From: Adiantum capillus-veneris
Taxonomy: Eukaryota > Streptophyta > Polypodiopsida > Polypodiales > Pteridaceae
Direction of reading: 5' to 3'
DNA length: 64,000 nt
Assembly: GCA_014529385.2 (NCBI GenBank)
Contig: CM043943.1
Coordinates: forward strand, 98,904,355 to 98,968,354
The position numbers and the translations under genes were made by a program. Shown in pieces: positions 1-11,297 of this stretch. Below the pieces are notes generated by a model that did not search any database, was not told the origin of the DNA, and worked only from the letters and a program-made list of their open reading frames with translations. Numbering within the stretch: position 1 is the first letter of the stretch; the number at the start of each line of letters is the position of its first letter.

Positions 1-53
1 TTCTATTCTTTCCTTGCAAAATGTCTCTTGAGAACTTGGTCCTTTGTCTTTTT

Positions 54-88
54 GGCCTGCGAAAGGCCTAAGAGCACTATGGGCAATT
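54..88 (+). repeat. Short dispersed motif with GGCCT...AGGCC hairpin (copy 1)
   Basis: The stretch reads GGCCTGCGAAAGGCCTAAGA and then GCACTATGGG. Closely related copies lie at 18333-18375, 48196-48237 and 48623-48715. The GGCCT and AGGCC arms can pair across a small loop. The preceding text (ACTTGGTCCTTTGTCTTTTT) is also shared with the copy near 48640, so the unit is longer than the hairpin. Family unknown; it may be the end of a small non-autonomous element. Confidence 0.5.
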
Positions 89-501
89 AGTATCTAACCC
101 GCGCGTTTTCGCGGGGCTAGAAAATGCATGTCTTTTATTCTTACAACTACAATGGTGAAAAATTATATAGATTCTACTTCTCTACATGTATACACTCTTT
201 TGCATTTCAAAAAAATGATTCACAATATCTCTCTATGGATTCTTTAAAGAAAAAAAATGCAAGAGAGAACAAATATTCCTTTAATACCAAGCTTGGTAGG
301 TTCTCACATGTTAAGTAGGATTTTCTATACCTTATTCAATAAATCTATGAGTGCTTTATAGCTATTGAAAAGAGCACACACGCAGAGAGAGAGAGAGAGA
401 GAGATATTAATATTTACATTCTCCTCCTCCTCCTCCTCTCTGTTTAATTGTATAGTTCTCTAGGTTGCTTGTAGTTGTTTAATTTTATCATATTCTTTCT
501 C

Positions 502-503
502 TT

Positions 504-543
<40 letters not shown>

Positions 544-711
544 CGCACCCAAAAAAAAACTTTAAAGACTAAATACCTTCATATTTTGTAGGTTTTCTTA
601 CCTTCTAATTTATAATTTAGAGGTAACTTAAAAAATTTGTAGGTGACATTACACTTTATTCTCAAGCTTTGCTCCCAAGTCATGAAGTCTCCAACATTTA
701 TGGTGTTTGTT

Positions 712-748
<37 letters not shown>
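502..748. repeat. (CT)n and (CA)n microsatellites
   Basis: A CT tract runs from about 509 to 541 and a CA tract from 713 to 748. A shorter GA tract lies near 388-404 and TCC repeats near 421-437. The open frame crossing 713-748 is an artefact of the CA repeat. Confidence 0.9.
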
Positions 749-752
<4 letters not shown>

Positions 753-1430
753 GTATGTAATTTTCTGAGAAAAAAGAGCTACATAGGGCCTTCCAACTCT
801 ATGATGAAGGATAATTTAACCTTAAATAGCTTATATTTGGCCAACATGGAAGACGATCATGCCTATGTGTACCATATCTGAGAGATGCAATTGGCCATGG
901 ACGTGCAAAAAATCTGTAGTTCCATCACCACCCAATGAGGCATCTTGTGAGGAGTACCATCGCCCATCGCCACTTGGTTGCACTCACATCGAGCTCATAT
1001 GCTTACAATGAATGATTCCAAGCCTTTAGAAGAGGGGAAAAGAAGCATAGCTCATGTTTGCTCATTGGATGACTTATACATTAGACTCGACATTCTCGAG
1101 CCCATGGGATTGGCCCCTACCTTCATGCAGAAAGAGATGAAGAATGGTTTACAGACATCGAAGCATGTTGTTGGGCCTCTAGCCTTCAAATGATTATCTC
1201 CATACCCATCCCACATTCAAGCAAACCAATAGTTCAAGAAACCATTAATGTGTTAGCCATCATGCTAGGTCTAGATGAGGGAGAATTTGTCTCTTCACCA
1301 TCATCATTAGATGTTGGATCAATGGCATCTTCAACAAATAATGTGTAAGGCACTTCGACACCTTCCCCTCCCTACTAAACGTCTCAAAGCTTTCATCTCT
1401 TGTAACATTGATTTTGTGTATTCCAATGCT

Positions 1431-3740
1431 GGAAAAAGGGCTAGGTTTAGTGCAATCACACCTAGAAATGTAGTTGAGTGTACGCTTATTGCAATCATAA
1501 GTAGATTTTCAAATTTTTTTGGAAAAAATATTGTGTATTTGAGTGTCAAAAAAAAACCTAGGTTTAGTGTGATCCCACCTGCAAAAGAAACCCTACAAAT
1601 ATAGTAAATTTGCCTTTAAAATATCTTATACGTAGGTTTCCCAAGTTTTTAGGAGAAAGTATTGTGTCTCGAAACGCTAAAAAAAAACCTATTTTTATTG
1701 TAATCTAACCTACAAATTTTGAGATTTACCTCTAAATTCTAGATTTGAAGGTAAGAACATCTACAAAGTTTATACAAATTTAATGTAAAAACCATTAAAT
1801 ACAATAAATTTTCATTTAAAATTTCTCATAGGTAGGTTTTTCAAATCTTTGAAAAAAGCATTGTGTGCCTGAGTGCTCAAAGAAAATCTAAGTTTAATGT
1901 AAATATAGAAAATTTGCTCCTTGAAAGTGACCCTAAAGAGTAAGAACTCCTAAGAATGGGGGTGCCAAGGGCCACATAAGTGCAATTCAAGAGGTTACAT
2001 TTAAATATGGTGTACATATTGACCAAAACATTTTGAAATAGTATGGTTTGTTTAAAGAGCCCCTCAATAGCCATTTTAGTTTGCTTATGCCAAATACTTG
2101 CATGATGCCACATGCCTTTGAGATATAAGGACACAAAATGGTATCCTGACGCGAGTCCTCACCTTGCCTCATGTGAAAACTACTCACAGCTTCCTTACCC
2201 TCACCCTTCTCCTTCCAGACATATGCGGAATTCTAAACTACAAACATTAATACCATCGAGAGCTTGTTGTGCGTTTTTCAGTACATGATCACACTTAGTG
2301 TACATGTTGATAAAGCATTTTCAACCATAATATTTTTTCGGGGCTTCTCCAAGAGCCCTTGATAGGAATCTCATCATGAATTCTTTCAGTCATGTCAACT
2401 TCTTGAATGTCGGTATTGAATAATACTAACACAACTTCAAGGTGCAAGCCAGTGTTGACATCATTTAGGCCATTTAATAAGCAAAAAAAATGCTAGTTGT
2501 GTTGGCACGCAAAGCAGGTGACTTGGATGTAAGTTTCTAGGAAGGAAAACTATGAGTGATGACTTCTCAAGTTCCTTAGTGAAAGCTGGAAGATTGACAC
2601 CAACAAAACACACTCTAGAGGGATCCACAAGGTAGAGAGCTTGATGAGTTGCAGTTGCAAGTTTTGCTGACTTTGGCACCAATTAGTAGGGATGAATTAC
2701 AAATCCGAGAGGAGGCATTCAATCATTATCTTACATGAAAATTCAAAAAATCAAACTTGAAAACCTTCAAATATAGTAAATTTTCTTCTAAAATTTCTCA
2801 TACATAATAATTTTTTTATAGGATTGGCCCTTGATGGAAACCTCTAAATTTAGTAAAATCCTCAAATTTTATATGCAAATCTCCAAACTTTTAGAGAAAA
2901 ATATTAGGAAAATCATGTAGAAATTTTCAAATATAGTACATTTGTCTCTAAAATTTTTCATATTGAGGTTTTTTCAAGTATTTGGAAAAAAACACTATAT
3001 ATCCAAGTGCTAAAAAAAAAACCTAGGTTAAGTGTAATCCCACCTACAAATTTTGAGGGTTACATCTAAATTCGGTGAGAAAACTTACAAAGTGCATAGA
3101 AATTAGCAGTATGAGATACAGATCAAATGGGAGGCATACAGTCATCATCAAACACACAAACTAAGAAATTCAAATATAAAACCCTTCAATTATAGTAAAT
3201 ATGTAGGTTTTTCAAATTTCAATTTTTTGTGGGATTCTCCAAGAGCCCTTGATGGCAACCTTCAAATTTCGTAAAAACCTTCAAATTCTAAAGGAAAATC
3301 TCCAAATTTCAGAAGAAAATTTAGGAAAATCACGTAAAGACCTTCAAATATACTTTTCTCATATGTAGGTTTTCCATGTTTTTAAAAAGAGCACTATATA
3401 TCCGAGTGCTGGTGCTAGGAAAAAGGCTAGGTTTAGTGTAATTCAATCGAAAATTTTTAAATTCTAGATTTGAAGGTGAGAAAACTCATGAAGTTTATAG
3501 AAAAGCACTATGTATCCAAGTGCTTGAAAAACCCTACGTTTGGTGTCATCCCACCTACAAATTTTGAGACTTACCTCTAAATTCCAATTTGAAGGTGAGA
3601 ATGCCTATGACGTTGAGAGGAAAAAACCTAGGTCTAGTGTAATCCGACACACAAATTTTGAAATTTTCCTTTAAGTTCTAATTTGAAGTTGAGAGCACCT
3701 ACAAAGTTCAGAGAAATTTAGCGCAAAAACCTTTAAACAA
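1431..3740. repeat. Degenerate dispersed/tandem unit of about 200 bp
   Basis: A set of phrases recurs in the same order: an AAGCACTATATATCCGAGTG-like phrase, CCTAGGTTTAGTGTAATCCC, ACCTACAAATTTTGA, CTCTAAATTCTAGATTTGAA, then AAACCTTCAAATATAGTAAA. Copies are visible near 1440, 1555, 1690, 1880, 3010, 3420, 3530 and 3620, strongly diverged and unevenly spaced. This looks like an old satellite or a decayed TE with internal repeats. It has no coding content. Confidence 0.55.
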
Positions 3741-3872
3741 ATTCAACATTTTACTCCACCTTCCATCGTTGTTAACTTGCAATTGCTCGCCACTCCTCCT
3801 AGATTTTCTCCCTGTCCTAGATTCGTCAACTTGGCTTACTCACCTTTGTTCGTGATTGGCTATGGGACCAAC

Positions 3873-4045
3873 TGTCAGGACACGGGTCCTATACCCTAAT
3901 GACTAGGCTAGGCAAGGCTTACGGCCACGAGCCGGGCTAGGCAATGTGGACAGGGGATCCATCTAGGGCAAGGGGCTAGGAGCCTACCCTATAAAGGGAG
4001 GTTGGGAGGAGGATCACCAGCAGCCTAGTGGCCTAGTTCATTACA
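3873..4045 (+). repeat. 5' LTR of family B
   Basis: TG...CA-bounded, 173 bp, matching 16811-16983 with about five substitutions (near 3% divergence). A TATAAA box lies at 3990-3995, about 55 bp before the LTR end. The short LTR leaves little room for other promoter elements. Confidence 0.88.
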
Positions 4046-4046
4046 C

Positions 4047-4058
4047 TGGCATCAGAGC
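4047..4058 (+). promoter_or_regulatory. Primer-binding site, initiator tRNA-Met type (family B)
   Basis: TGGCATCAGAGC follows the 5' LTR after one base. The plant tRNA-iMet site is TGGTATCAGAGC, so this copy has one mismatch. Confidence 0.8.
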
Positions 4059-5299
4059 ATGGTTACTCTCTTCCACGCTCTCTGTCTAGGCGTGGTCATC
4101 CTTGGCCTCTAAAAACTGCTCCTAGGGTGAGAACCACTCCTTTTTAAAACTTTTTCCATTTTTAGCTGGGGCTTTTTGCCAAAACGGGGGGGACCTTCCC
4201 TTTTGGGACGAGAGCTGTGGTGCATGTTTGGGGGAGCAGACGGGCTTGAGAGGTGCGCCATGCAGTGGTAGAGAGGCGCGCTGTTCCCTCGCGGCCATAG
4301 CCGAGCCCTGTTAAGCGCATACTGCTCCTCATCGAGCTCGTCACCGGCCACTCGCTGCCTATGCAAAAACCACGCTATGTCCACATTACAGAGGCCTTTT
4401 GGCCATTGATTAAAAGCCTTGGCCACTACAGGCGGTCTTTCCCACAGGCCAAGCAAGCCTTTGTTTGCCGGCAAGCATACGGTGTGTCAAGGCGAGCATC
4501 TCGAGCAAGCTACCTCAACCAGGGAAAAGCCCCTCGATCGACACGGCCTATGCAGAAAATTCTAGCAGAACCTGCGTGTTCAAGAGAAAGATCAACGACA
4601 ACAATTAGTAAGTTGACCAAAAGCTTCTTCGATAGGACGTCAAGCTTCGTCAATCACCAAGCTTCGTCGGCAACAATTTGCAAGTTTTAATTCAAATTTC
4701 CAGCATCATGGATTGTTCAAAGCTTTGCCGACCAACCTAATTAGCACGGCTAATTACGGCTACGGGAGTATTTGTTGGAAAACAAGGCCGATTTGGCACG
4801 ACGATTCACTGCTACGACACGAAGTAGCTATACTTTACAAATACTACCGACATCAGGTACTGTTTTCTCTTTGTTCGCACACCACAGATTCGCCATAAGT
4901 GCGGAAATTGATGATCAACACATGTTCGACTTCGAATATATCGAATGGGCTCCACCTGTGGATGTCATGGGGCCGGATACTCTCACGGAGAGTACCCTCG
5001 TGGCAACATGGAAGGATGGTGAAAACCCAGGTGATCCATCTCTCTCCTTGTTTGTCAACCCCTGGTGAAAACCCAGGTGATCCATCTCTGTCTCCTCGTT
5101 TGTCAACCCCTCCTCCACAGAGCGTGTTGGATATTCTAGAGGATGACAGTCAATTGCCAAATACCAGGGAGTTTGTCACTCGACAGGACTGGAAAACTTT
5201 TGATGCCTGATTTCCGAGCTTGCTGTCAGGGTTCAAATCTTGGTTACACAAGTAGAAAATCTTACACAACAAATTTACAGAATGCTACCCGAATGCTAA
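4059..5299 (+). other. Family B interior, left part: no recognisable gene
   Basis: This segment follows the primer-binding site where gag would be expected. The overlapping open frames (up to 121 codons) lack a zinc knuckle, capsid-like region or protease motif and do not continue one another. GC content is higher than in the left flank. I treat it as non-coding leader or decayed gag. Confidence 0.6.
5021..5110 (+). repeat. Tandem duplication of about 46 bp
   Basis: GAAAACCCAGGTGATCCATC followed by a TCTC-rich run and TTTGTCAACCCCT occurs twice back to back with small differences, inside the family B interior. Confidence 0.75.
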
Positions 5300-5568
5300 C
5301 TTTCGACACCAAAATAGCACCGGCTCCTTTCAAGCTTCTAATAACTCAATAGTGGTTAAGCCGTAGGCAAGCCCCGTAGGACTCCACTATTAAGACCATA
5401 GCTCTCGACAGTGATGCCCCGTTAACTGCACAGAGGCAGGCGCACTGCAAGGCTGAAAAATCCCTATTCTACTTACTCACAGGCAATTAATAATACCAAC
5501 CATTTGTAGCTAGCTTGAGGACCTCCCTTATTGAGCAAGAAAAGAGAAACCTTGAGCTCTGATACCAA
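5300..5568 (-). repeat. Extra leader and primer-site segment beyond the 3' LTR
   Basis: These 269 bp match 11029-11297, the true 5' leader, almost base for base, including GCTCTGATACCAA (complement of the tRNA-iMet site) at 5556-5568. Homology stops abruptly at 5300, where family B sequence begins. A single normal insertion would not leave leader sequence outside the 3' LTR. Confidence 0.85.
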
Positions 5569-7164
5569 TGTAACATTTAATGGCCTAATAACTTGTGTGT
5601 AGTGGAAATGAGCATGAACATAGTGGGCATTTCATTAGAATAGATTCCTAATGAGAATTACAAGAGTGCTTGGGTGGAGAGAGCAACAAAAAGCATAACA
5701 CCTAGTTAGATAGCATCGACAATACTTTCAAAAGAGAGAGAAATTAAGCTAATGACAACAGTTGAGGACCGGATTTGCATGGAGCCGGTCCCCCCTCCAA
5801 AAGGCTTTGTATTATGGTTTCTCCCATCAAGAGAGACATTGTACAATACAATTCTTTGTGTTCCTTCAAGACTAGCTAGTGCAATGAAGATGAAAGCTTC
5901 ATGCACTAAGCAAACACTTAGCAAACACAACTTGAATTATCCCCGTTCTCAGACCCAAGACCTCACACACCTTCGAAGATGGTGAGAGCTAGCAGGGTAT
6001 GAGAGTAGATTGAGAGGAAGGAGTATCTTACGAGAAAGATGTACATCTCCTCACATAATCACTCATATTAGCATAGCTTAGCTTAGCTTAGTAATTAGCT
6101 TGGTAGAGGAGATGAGCATGCATTGAAGCTTGGCTCTTGGTTGGATTTGCATCCACATGCCAAGAGTGTGTTGATGTAGGCTTCTATCTCACAAGCTTGG
6201 AGTAGGTGATGAGCTCTCCATTAAAGCGTGGGAAGAGATAGTCTTCTCTTCCTTCACACATGAGATTGTGTGAGTGTATGTGTGATAATGCCTTGCAAAA
6301 ATCAGCCCCCTCTCTCTCTTGGGCGAGCCCCCTTGCTATTTACTTTTGCAGCTCCCTATTGGACAATGCCAAGCTCAGCCAATGGCTATTAAGCAGCATA
6401 AGTGATAGCCTTCTGACATGTGTCCCCCTTTCCCCTTTTGTGAGAGCTTAATCAATTAAACTTAATTGATTTAAATGAATTAAATCCCCATTGGACCTTT
6501 CCCCATTCTGACCAATAGGAATTAAGTAGCCCATTGGGCTGCTCAATTCCTATTGGACCCCTTCACAGGCTATCCAATAATCATCCAGGAGACTTAATTT
6601 TCATTGGTTCTTTTTATTAAGTGTTTTAAAATTAATTAGGCTAAATTTACTCTAGCCTAATTCTCATTGGTCCACTTCAAGGGTCATCCAATAGAAATTG
6701 GGCATACCTTGTGGACATCTGGCCTAGGGAGCTGACATGTGTCCCTCATTCCCTTTGTGTAAAGGGGGCTTGTGTGTGTGTGTGGCTTTCTCTCTCATCC
6801 CCTACCTTTAGGGCTCGCCCCCTCATGTGTAGGGATGTGTGTTGACTTTGGAGAGCACACAAAGCATCCAATTCCCCCTAAGCTTTAACCCTTTGGACAC
6901 AACCTTTGAATTTTGGAACCTTAGCATTTTGGAAGTCTTAACGGGCTGAACCCTAGGGTCTTTTTAGCCCATTGTTGCACATGGATCTTTTGCAGATGGC
7001 CCCCCCTTTGGATCCCTATTTTCCCTCCTTTGGATCCCTACTGTGGCCGGACTGCTAGCTTAACCAATATTCTAGCTTTTTCTCCCCTGGCACTTCCCCA
7101 CATTAAATGATCAGTTTAATATGAGAAAATTATTTAGGAGAATTAGATATTGATTATTATGACA
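5569..7164 (-). repeat. 3' LTR of family A copy 1
   Basis: On the plus strand it starts TGTAACATTTAATGG and ends TTATTATGACA, so in element sense it runs TGTCATAATAATC to AATGTTACA. Length 1596 bp. It contains only a short GT run near 6770-6784, at the site where other copies carry long GT/CA arrays. About ten CCAAT/ATTGG pentamers cluster at 6353-6706. Open frames of 74-77 codons at 5706-5985 recur in other copies but only through LTR similarity. Confidence 0.9.
6353..6706. promoter_or_regulatory. CCAAT-box cluster inside family A LTR
   Basis: CCAAT or ATTGG occurs about ten times in 354 bp (near 6356, 6379, 6489, 6522, 6532, 6550, 6573, 6602, 6666 and 6697). The same block exists in the other family A LTRs (for example 12060-12420, 38640-38990 and 42230-42570). 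CCAAT is the core site of NF-Y in plants. That these sites drive transcription is inference. Confidence 0.45.
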
Positions 7165-7180
7165 TTACCTCTCTCTTGAA
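7165..7180 (-). promoter_or_regulatory. Polypurine tract, family A copy 1
   Basis: On the minus strand the sequence just before the 3' LTR is TTCAAGAGAGAGGTAA. Upstream is the phrase TCGAGGACGACTATGA, a common 3' signature of gypsy elements. It would prime plus-strand DNA synthesis. Confidence 0.75.
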
Positions 7181-7567
7181 ATCATAGTCGTCCTCGACTA
7201 TGGTGTAGAGAAGATAAAGCATATTCATGAGTCCTTTCCTTAGCGGGTAGAGGATCCCTATGTTACCCTACGACATCATTCCACAATGGATGACTAGTCC
7301 ATTTGGAGCTTGAGAGCCTGAGGCTGCCGCAAGCATGTCTGCACATTAGTCTTATCAGTCTTCCATAATAGAGTGACAAGCTCTACTTGGTGTTTGGGAG
7401 ACGTCGTCTCCACAAACTTGATCTAAGCATGCATACTAGTTCATTTTTGTGCACAATAAAGAAAAAGAGAGTCTTATAAGACCAAAAACTTTGTTCATTT
7501 TTAACATTTTGTACATTTGCTTACTCTTGGGAAACATTGTAAGCATTGACAAGGTTTAGGTTATCCT

Positions 7568-8434
7568 TTAATTGTATGCCTTGCATCCATCTAGCATCTT
7601 CAAAAGGATAATCTTAAACTTAATAAGATATCGTCGGATAGTCTTACCGCCTCTTAATACCTTGTCTTCATGTCGGAGAATGGACTCGGGTTGCAGCACC
7701 TCCTCTTGGTCCTCGATCTCCGGTGGGTCTTCAATAGTTGGTTCTTGAGGTGGCTCTCCTTTGTAAGGCTTTAATAGGCTCACATGGAAAGCATTGTGTA
7801 TGAGCCAATGATTGGGCAACTTGAGTTGATAGGCCATTTCATTGATTGGCCTAAGAATCTGAAAGGGACCATAGTACCTTTTTGCTAGTTTAGCATAGTA
7901 CTTTTGGTGGCCCGTAGGATTCTTGCCCATCGTGTGCCTTAATCGAGCCTTGGGAAACTTTAACAAGACCCAATCATTTTCTTTAAAGGCTTGGGCTCTT
8001 TTGTGTTTGTCAGCTGCAGCCTTTTGCCTTTGCTGTGAGATAGAGATAGCATCCTTAATCTTTTGGCAAGATTCTTGTAGGTCTCGGCTATACTCATCTG
8101 CAGCGAAGATCTTCCCATGTACCTTAAGTAGCAAGGGACTTTTTGATCTTCCCTCAATTACCTCGAAAGGTGCTTTTCCCGTGGAAGTATGTACAGTGTT
8201 ATTGTAAGCATACTCCACTAAGTGTAAGTACTTCTCCCATTGGGATCTATACGTGAGAAAGTAATGTATGAATGGGAGAAGTACGCATAGTCTATTGCCA
8301 AAAGGCATGACAATGTATTCGTAAAGACCAAATGTGGTGCGAAATGCGGTCTTTACAATGTCTTGATCAACTATCCTTATTTGATGATAGCCACTTTTTA
8401 GGTCAATCCTACTGAAGTAGGTCGATCCTTGTAG
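7568..8434 (-). pseudogene. Family A copy 1 pol remnant: RT palm start, integrase C-terminus, chromodomain
   Basis: In element sense, RT resumes after an in-frame TAG at the 8434 end (the corresponding codon in copy 2 is AAG) and runs through a [10 protein letters not shown] motif to IVMPFG. It then jumps at about 8300 into integrase sequence ([16 protein letters not shown], then a [12 protein letters not shown]-type C-terminal block and [14 protein letters not shown]). The rest of RT, RNase H and the integrase catalytic core are missing. The final chromodomain-like segment goes out of frame near 7625 by a one-base loss relative to copy 2. It cannot encode a working polymerase or integrase. 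Confidence 0.85.
8228..8284. repeat. 13-bp inverted repeat at a deletion/inversion junction
   Basis: GTACTTCTCCCAT (8228-8240) and ATGGGAGAAGTAC (8272-8284) are perfect inverted copies 31 bp apart. Between them lies TACGTGAGAAAGTAATGTATGAAT, which in copy 2 reads in the opposite element orientation. The junction therefore combines a 1.5-kb deletion with a short inversion, as expected of template switching. Confidence 0.8.
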
Positions 8435-10880
8435 CTAATCAAATAGGTCTTCTACCCGTGGAACGGGAAACCTATTTTTGATAATGATCTTATTTAGTGC
8501 TCTATAGTCGACACACATACGATATGTGCCGTCTTTCTTTTGCACTAATAGCACAAGAGAGCAAAATGGAGATGAGCTAGGCCTAACCATGCCTTTCTCA
8601 ACTAACTCATGTACTTGCCGCATAATCTCCTCTTGTTGAGCTTGAGAAACTCTATAAGGAGGTTTGTTAGGCGGTGAACTTCCTGGAAGAGGTTCAATTG
8701 CATGGTCATCATTACCTCGTTTAGGAGGTAGCTCACAAGGGATGTCGTCAATAAAAACATCTTGAAACCCCTTGAGAAAATTGGAGAACTCTAGTTCCTT
8801 TTGGTTACTTTTATTTTCCTTTGCTAAAGCTTTAGGTTCTTTTTGAGAATCTTTAACAAAAATCATGTACACGAAAATAGAGCTCTTTATTGACTTGTTG
8901 AAAGCTGGTGTATGTACAATGGGGATAGTGTTACCCATTTCCTTAGCATCTATATACATGTCTTTTTCCCTGAACTTAAAGGAGATTCTCCTTTCAGGAA
9001 ACTTAACATCGGCAGCCAAGCGGTCAAACCATGGTCCCCCTAGGATTACATCCTCATGCTTGAGAGGAGAGATAAAGAAGTCCTCTTTGTCCACATAGCC
9101 TTGGACATGAAGCCTCAATTTCCCGATTAAGGGAGTGACTGAAGCTTCTTGCCCCTTGAAGGCACTGTCTGCGGGTAGGACATCTCCCATCTCGTAGGAT
9201 TGTAGGCCTAGCTTGGTGGCCAACTCTATAGATATAAAATTGTGAGTAGAACCAGGGTCAAAGAGAATAAAAGCATCATGTTCTCTTACCTTTCCCCAAG
9301 CATGGCATAGAGGAGATCCTTTGTGATGAGTTTGGTGAGTCTCCTCCTCTTGGATTTCAACCAAGGAAGCTCTAGGAGGATCTTGGCGGTTGTTCTTTTT
9401 GGGACAAGCGCGGTACGCATGCCCTTGTTCGCCGCACTTGAAACACCGGTTATCCTTATGATAACGCCAAAGCTCTTCAGGAGAGAGTTTATTCTTACCT
9501 TTGTAAACTCCCTTCTCTTTAGCTTTGTTGGAGTTGCCCTTAGGAGACTTTTGGACATTGTCCTTCCCCTTAGGCTCATTGGAACCCTTGTTTTCCGGGG
9601 GCTTATTATTTCTTTTAGCCCCCGTTTGGAAATTGATTCGAGAGGCCACCATAGTGTGGTGTATTACCGCCGATATGATACGTGGCCTTTGGGAGTTGAC
9701 ATACTCCGCCATTTCTTCGGTTAAGCCCGCACAAAATTGTTGCTTTTGCTCTCCAAAATCCAACTTTTTGAAGACAGTGGCTTTGAGTTGTAGGTCCCAA
9801 AACTTGTCTACATATTTGTGGATGGATTCATTGGGAGAGAGCTTTAAGCTTTGCCATTCGGTGAGTACTTTGTCTTTGGCATCGGTGGCCAAAAACTGCT
9901 TCATAATGGAAGCTCTTAAAGCTTTCCATGTTCGTGGAGCTTCACCGTTGGCTCGTAGGCTAGACCACCATTGTCTGACGGACTTTTGAAAGTGCATAGC
10001 TACATGGCGTAGCTTAGAGGACTCCGTGAAGCCCTCGTCTCCAAACGCCGCATCGAATTGCTGGATAAAGGCCAAGACTTTGTCCGTAGCACCAAAGGTG
10101 CCATCATAAGTAAGGAAAGAGATGCTCTTCCCTCCCTCTTTGAATTTCTTCAGCTTGTACGACCTCTTCCATGCGGCATAGAATTTCCTATGGCCTCTTC
10201 TTTTTGATGGTTCAAAGGTTGCACCATCGCTTTCTTCAGAAGGTGAAGAATTTGAAGAAGGTGGAGAAGAGGGTGACCTCTTTCTCACCTTTTTCTTGTC
10301 TTGATCTTTGTCGTCTTCACCATCACTTTCATAAGAGGAAGAGGATGAAGAAGATGGAGAAGAGGGTGTCCTCTTTCTTCTCTTGCTTTTTATCATCCCT
10401 CTTTGAATTGTGGTGAGGAGAAGAATACGATGGTCTTCTCCGCTTTGGTGGTGATGGAGAGCGTTTAGCCCGCCGTCTTCGTGGAGCCATCTCCGCCGAG
10501 GTGGCGGGAGACTCGCTTCTTCCTCGTTCCTTTGGTGGAGGCTCTTGAGTTCTCCTTTGGGAAGGAGATGCATCATCAAGAAGTAAATTCTTGAGCCCTT
10601 CATATGGATTCTCTTCTTCTTCCCGAATCGGAGAGAGACCTCTTTTGGTAGTCTCACAAGGAGGCTTCCTAGGTATTCTCTCGTCATGGTGATGAGCTTG
10701 GAGAATCCCGTGAGCACGGAGCTGCCGTTGGACTTCACTTTGGAGAGATGGATTGCCCATGGCTTGTTGAAGCCTAGAAACAAGATAGTTAACAAGCATT
10801 GAAGCATCATTAGTAGCTTGCTCATGAGCAAAATCAAAGTTATCAACATTAATTTCACTCTCTTTACTATTGTCAGCCAT
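8435..10880 (-). pseudogene. Family A copy 1 gag-protease-RT (N-terminal) polyprotein
   Basis: The start ATG at 10880 gives [15 protein letters not shown]; copy 2 has the same start. A charged Ser/Arg-rich region follows, then a Retrotrans_gag capsid-like domain ([29 protein letters not shown]), a zinc knuckle [14 protein letters not shown] near 9400-9450, an aspartic protease with [11 protein letters not shown] near 9240-9270, and the RT fingers ([20 protein letters not shown]). The frame shifts near 10375, where about 11 bp present in copy 2 are missing. The product would coat RNA, mature the polyprotein and begin RT, but it stops at a TAG next to 8434. No separate gag stop is seen, so gag and pol were probably one frame. 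Confidence 0.88.
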
Positions 10881-11284
10881 TCTAACAACTTTTAGGTGTA
10901 AACTTTTTAGGTGTACTTTGGCACTTCAAGCCTTAGTTGCTACTCCTCTTTACCCCTTTAGAAAAAGCACTCAAGCTACTGTACCCGCGGCTCGAATACC
11001 ATTAATTGCAAGGAATAGAAGAGAGGGTCTTTCGACACCAAAACAGCACCGGCTCCTTTCAAGCTTCTAATAACTCAATAGTGGTTAAGCCGTAGGCAAG
11101 CCCCGTAGGACTCCACTATTAAGACCATAGCTCTCGACGGTGATGCCCCGTTAACTGCACAGAGGCAGGCGCACTGCAAGGCTGAAAAATTCCTATTCTA
11201 CTTACTCACAGGCAATTAATAATACCAACCATTTGTAGCTAGCTTGAGGACCTCCCTTATTGAGCAAGAAAAGAGAAACCTTGA
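10881..11284 (-). other. Family A copy 1 leader
   Basis: This stretch lies between the primer-binding site and the gag ATG and has no gene. Nucleotides 11029-11284 recur at 5300-5555 and, in the other orientation, in copy 2 at about 20821-21080. Confidence 0.75.
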
Positions 11285-11297
11285 GCTCTGATACCAA
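11285..11297 (-). promoter_or_regulatory. Primer-binding site, tRNA-iMet (family A copy 1)
   Basis: On the minus strand TTGGTATCAGAGC abuts the 5' LTR end, a perfect match to the plant initiator tRNA-Met priming site. Confidence 0.88.

Larger units (their letters stand above)
1..3867. other. AT-rich non-coding stretch with decayed repeats
   Basis: No reading frame here has a recognisable domain. The open frames are short and partly run through microsatellites. The content is short dinucleotide tracts, one copy of a hairpin-bearing motif at 54-88, and a degenerate repeated unit from about 1430 to 3740. The flank ends at the CCAAC target duplication of the family B element. Confidence 0.7.

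Noticed and set aside
5706-5985. 74-77-codon frames repeated in several family A LTRs
   Set aside because: They recur because the LTRs are copies. Both strands are open over the same segment, and subfamily members differ in frame and length.
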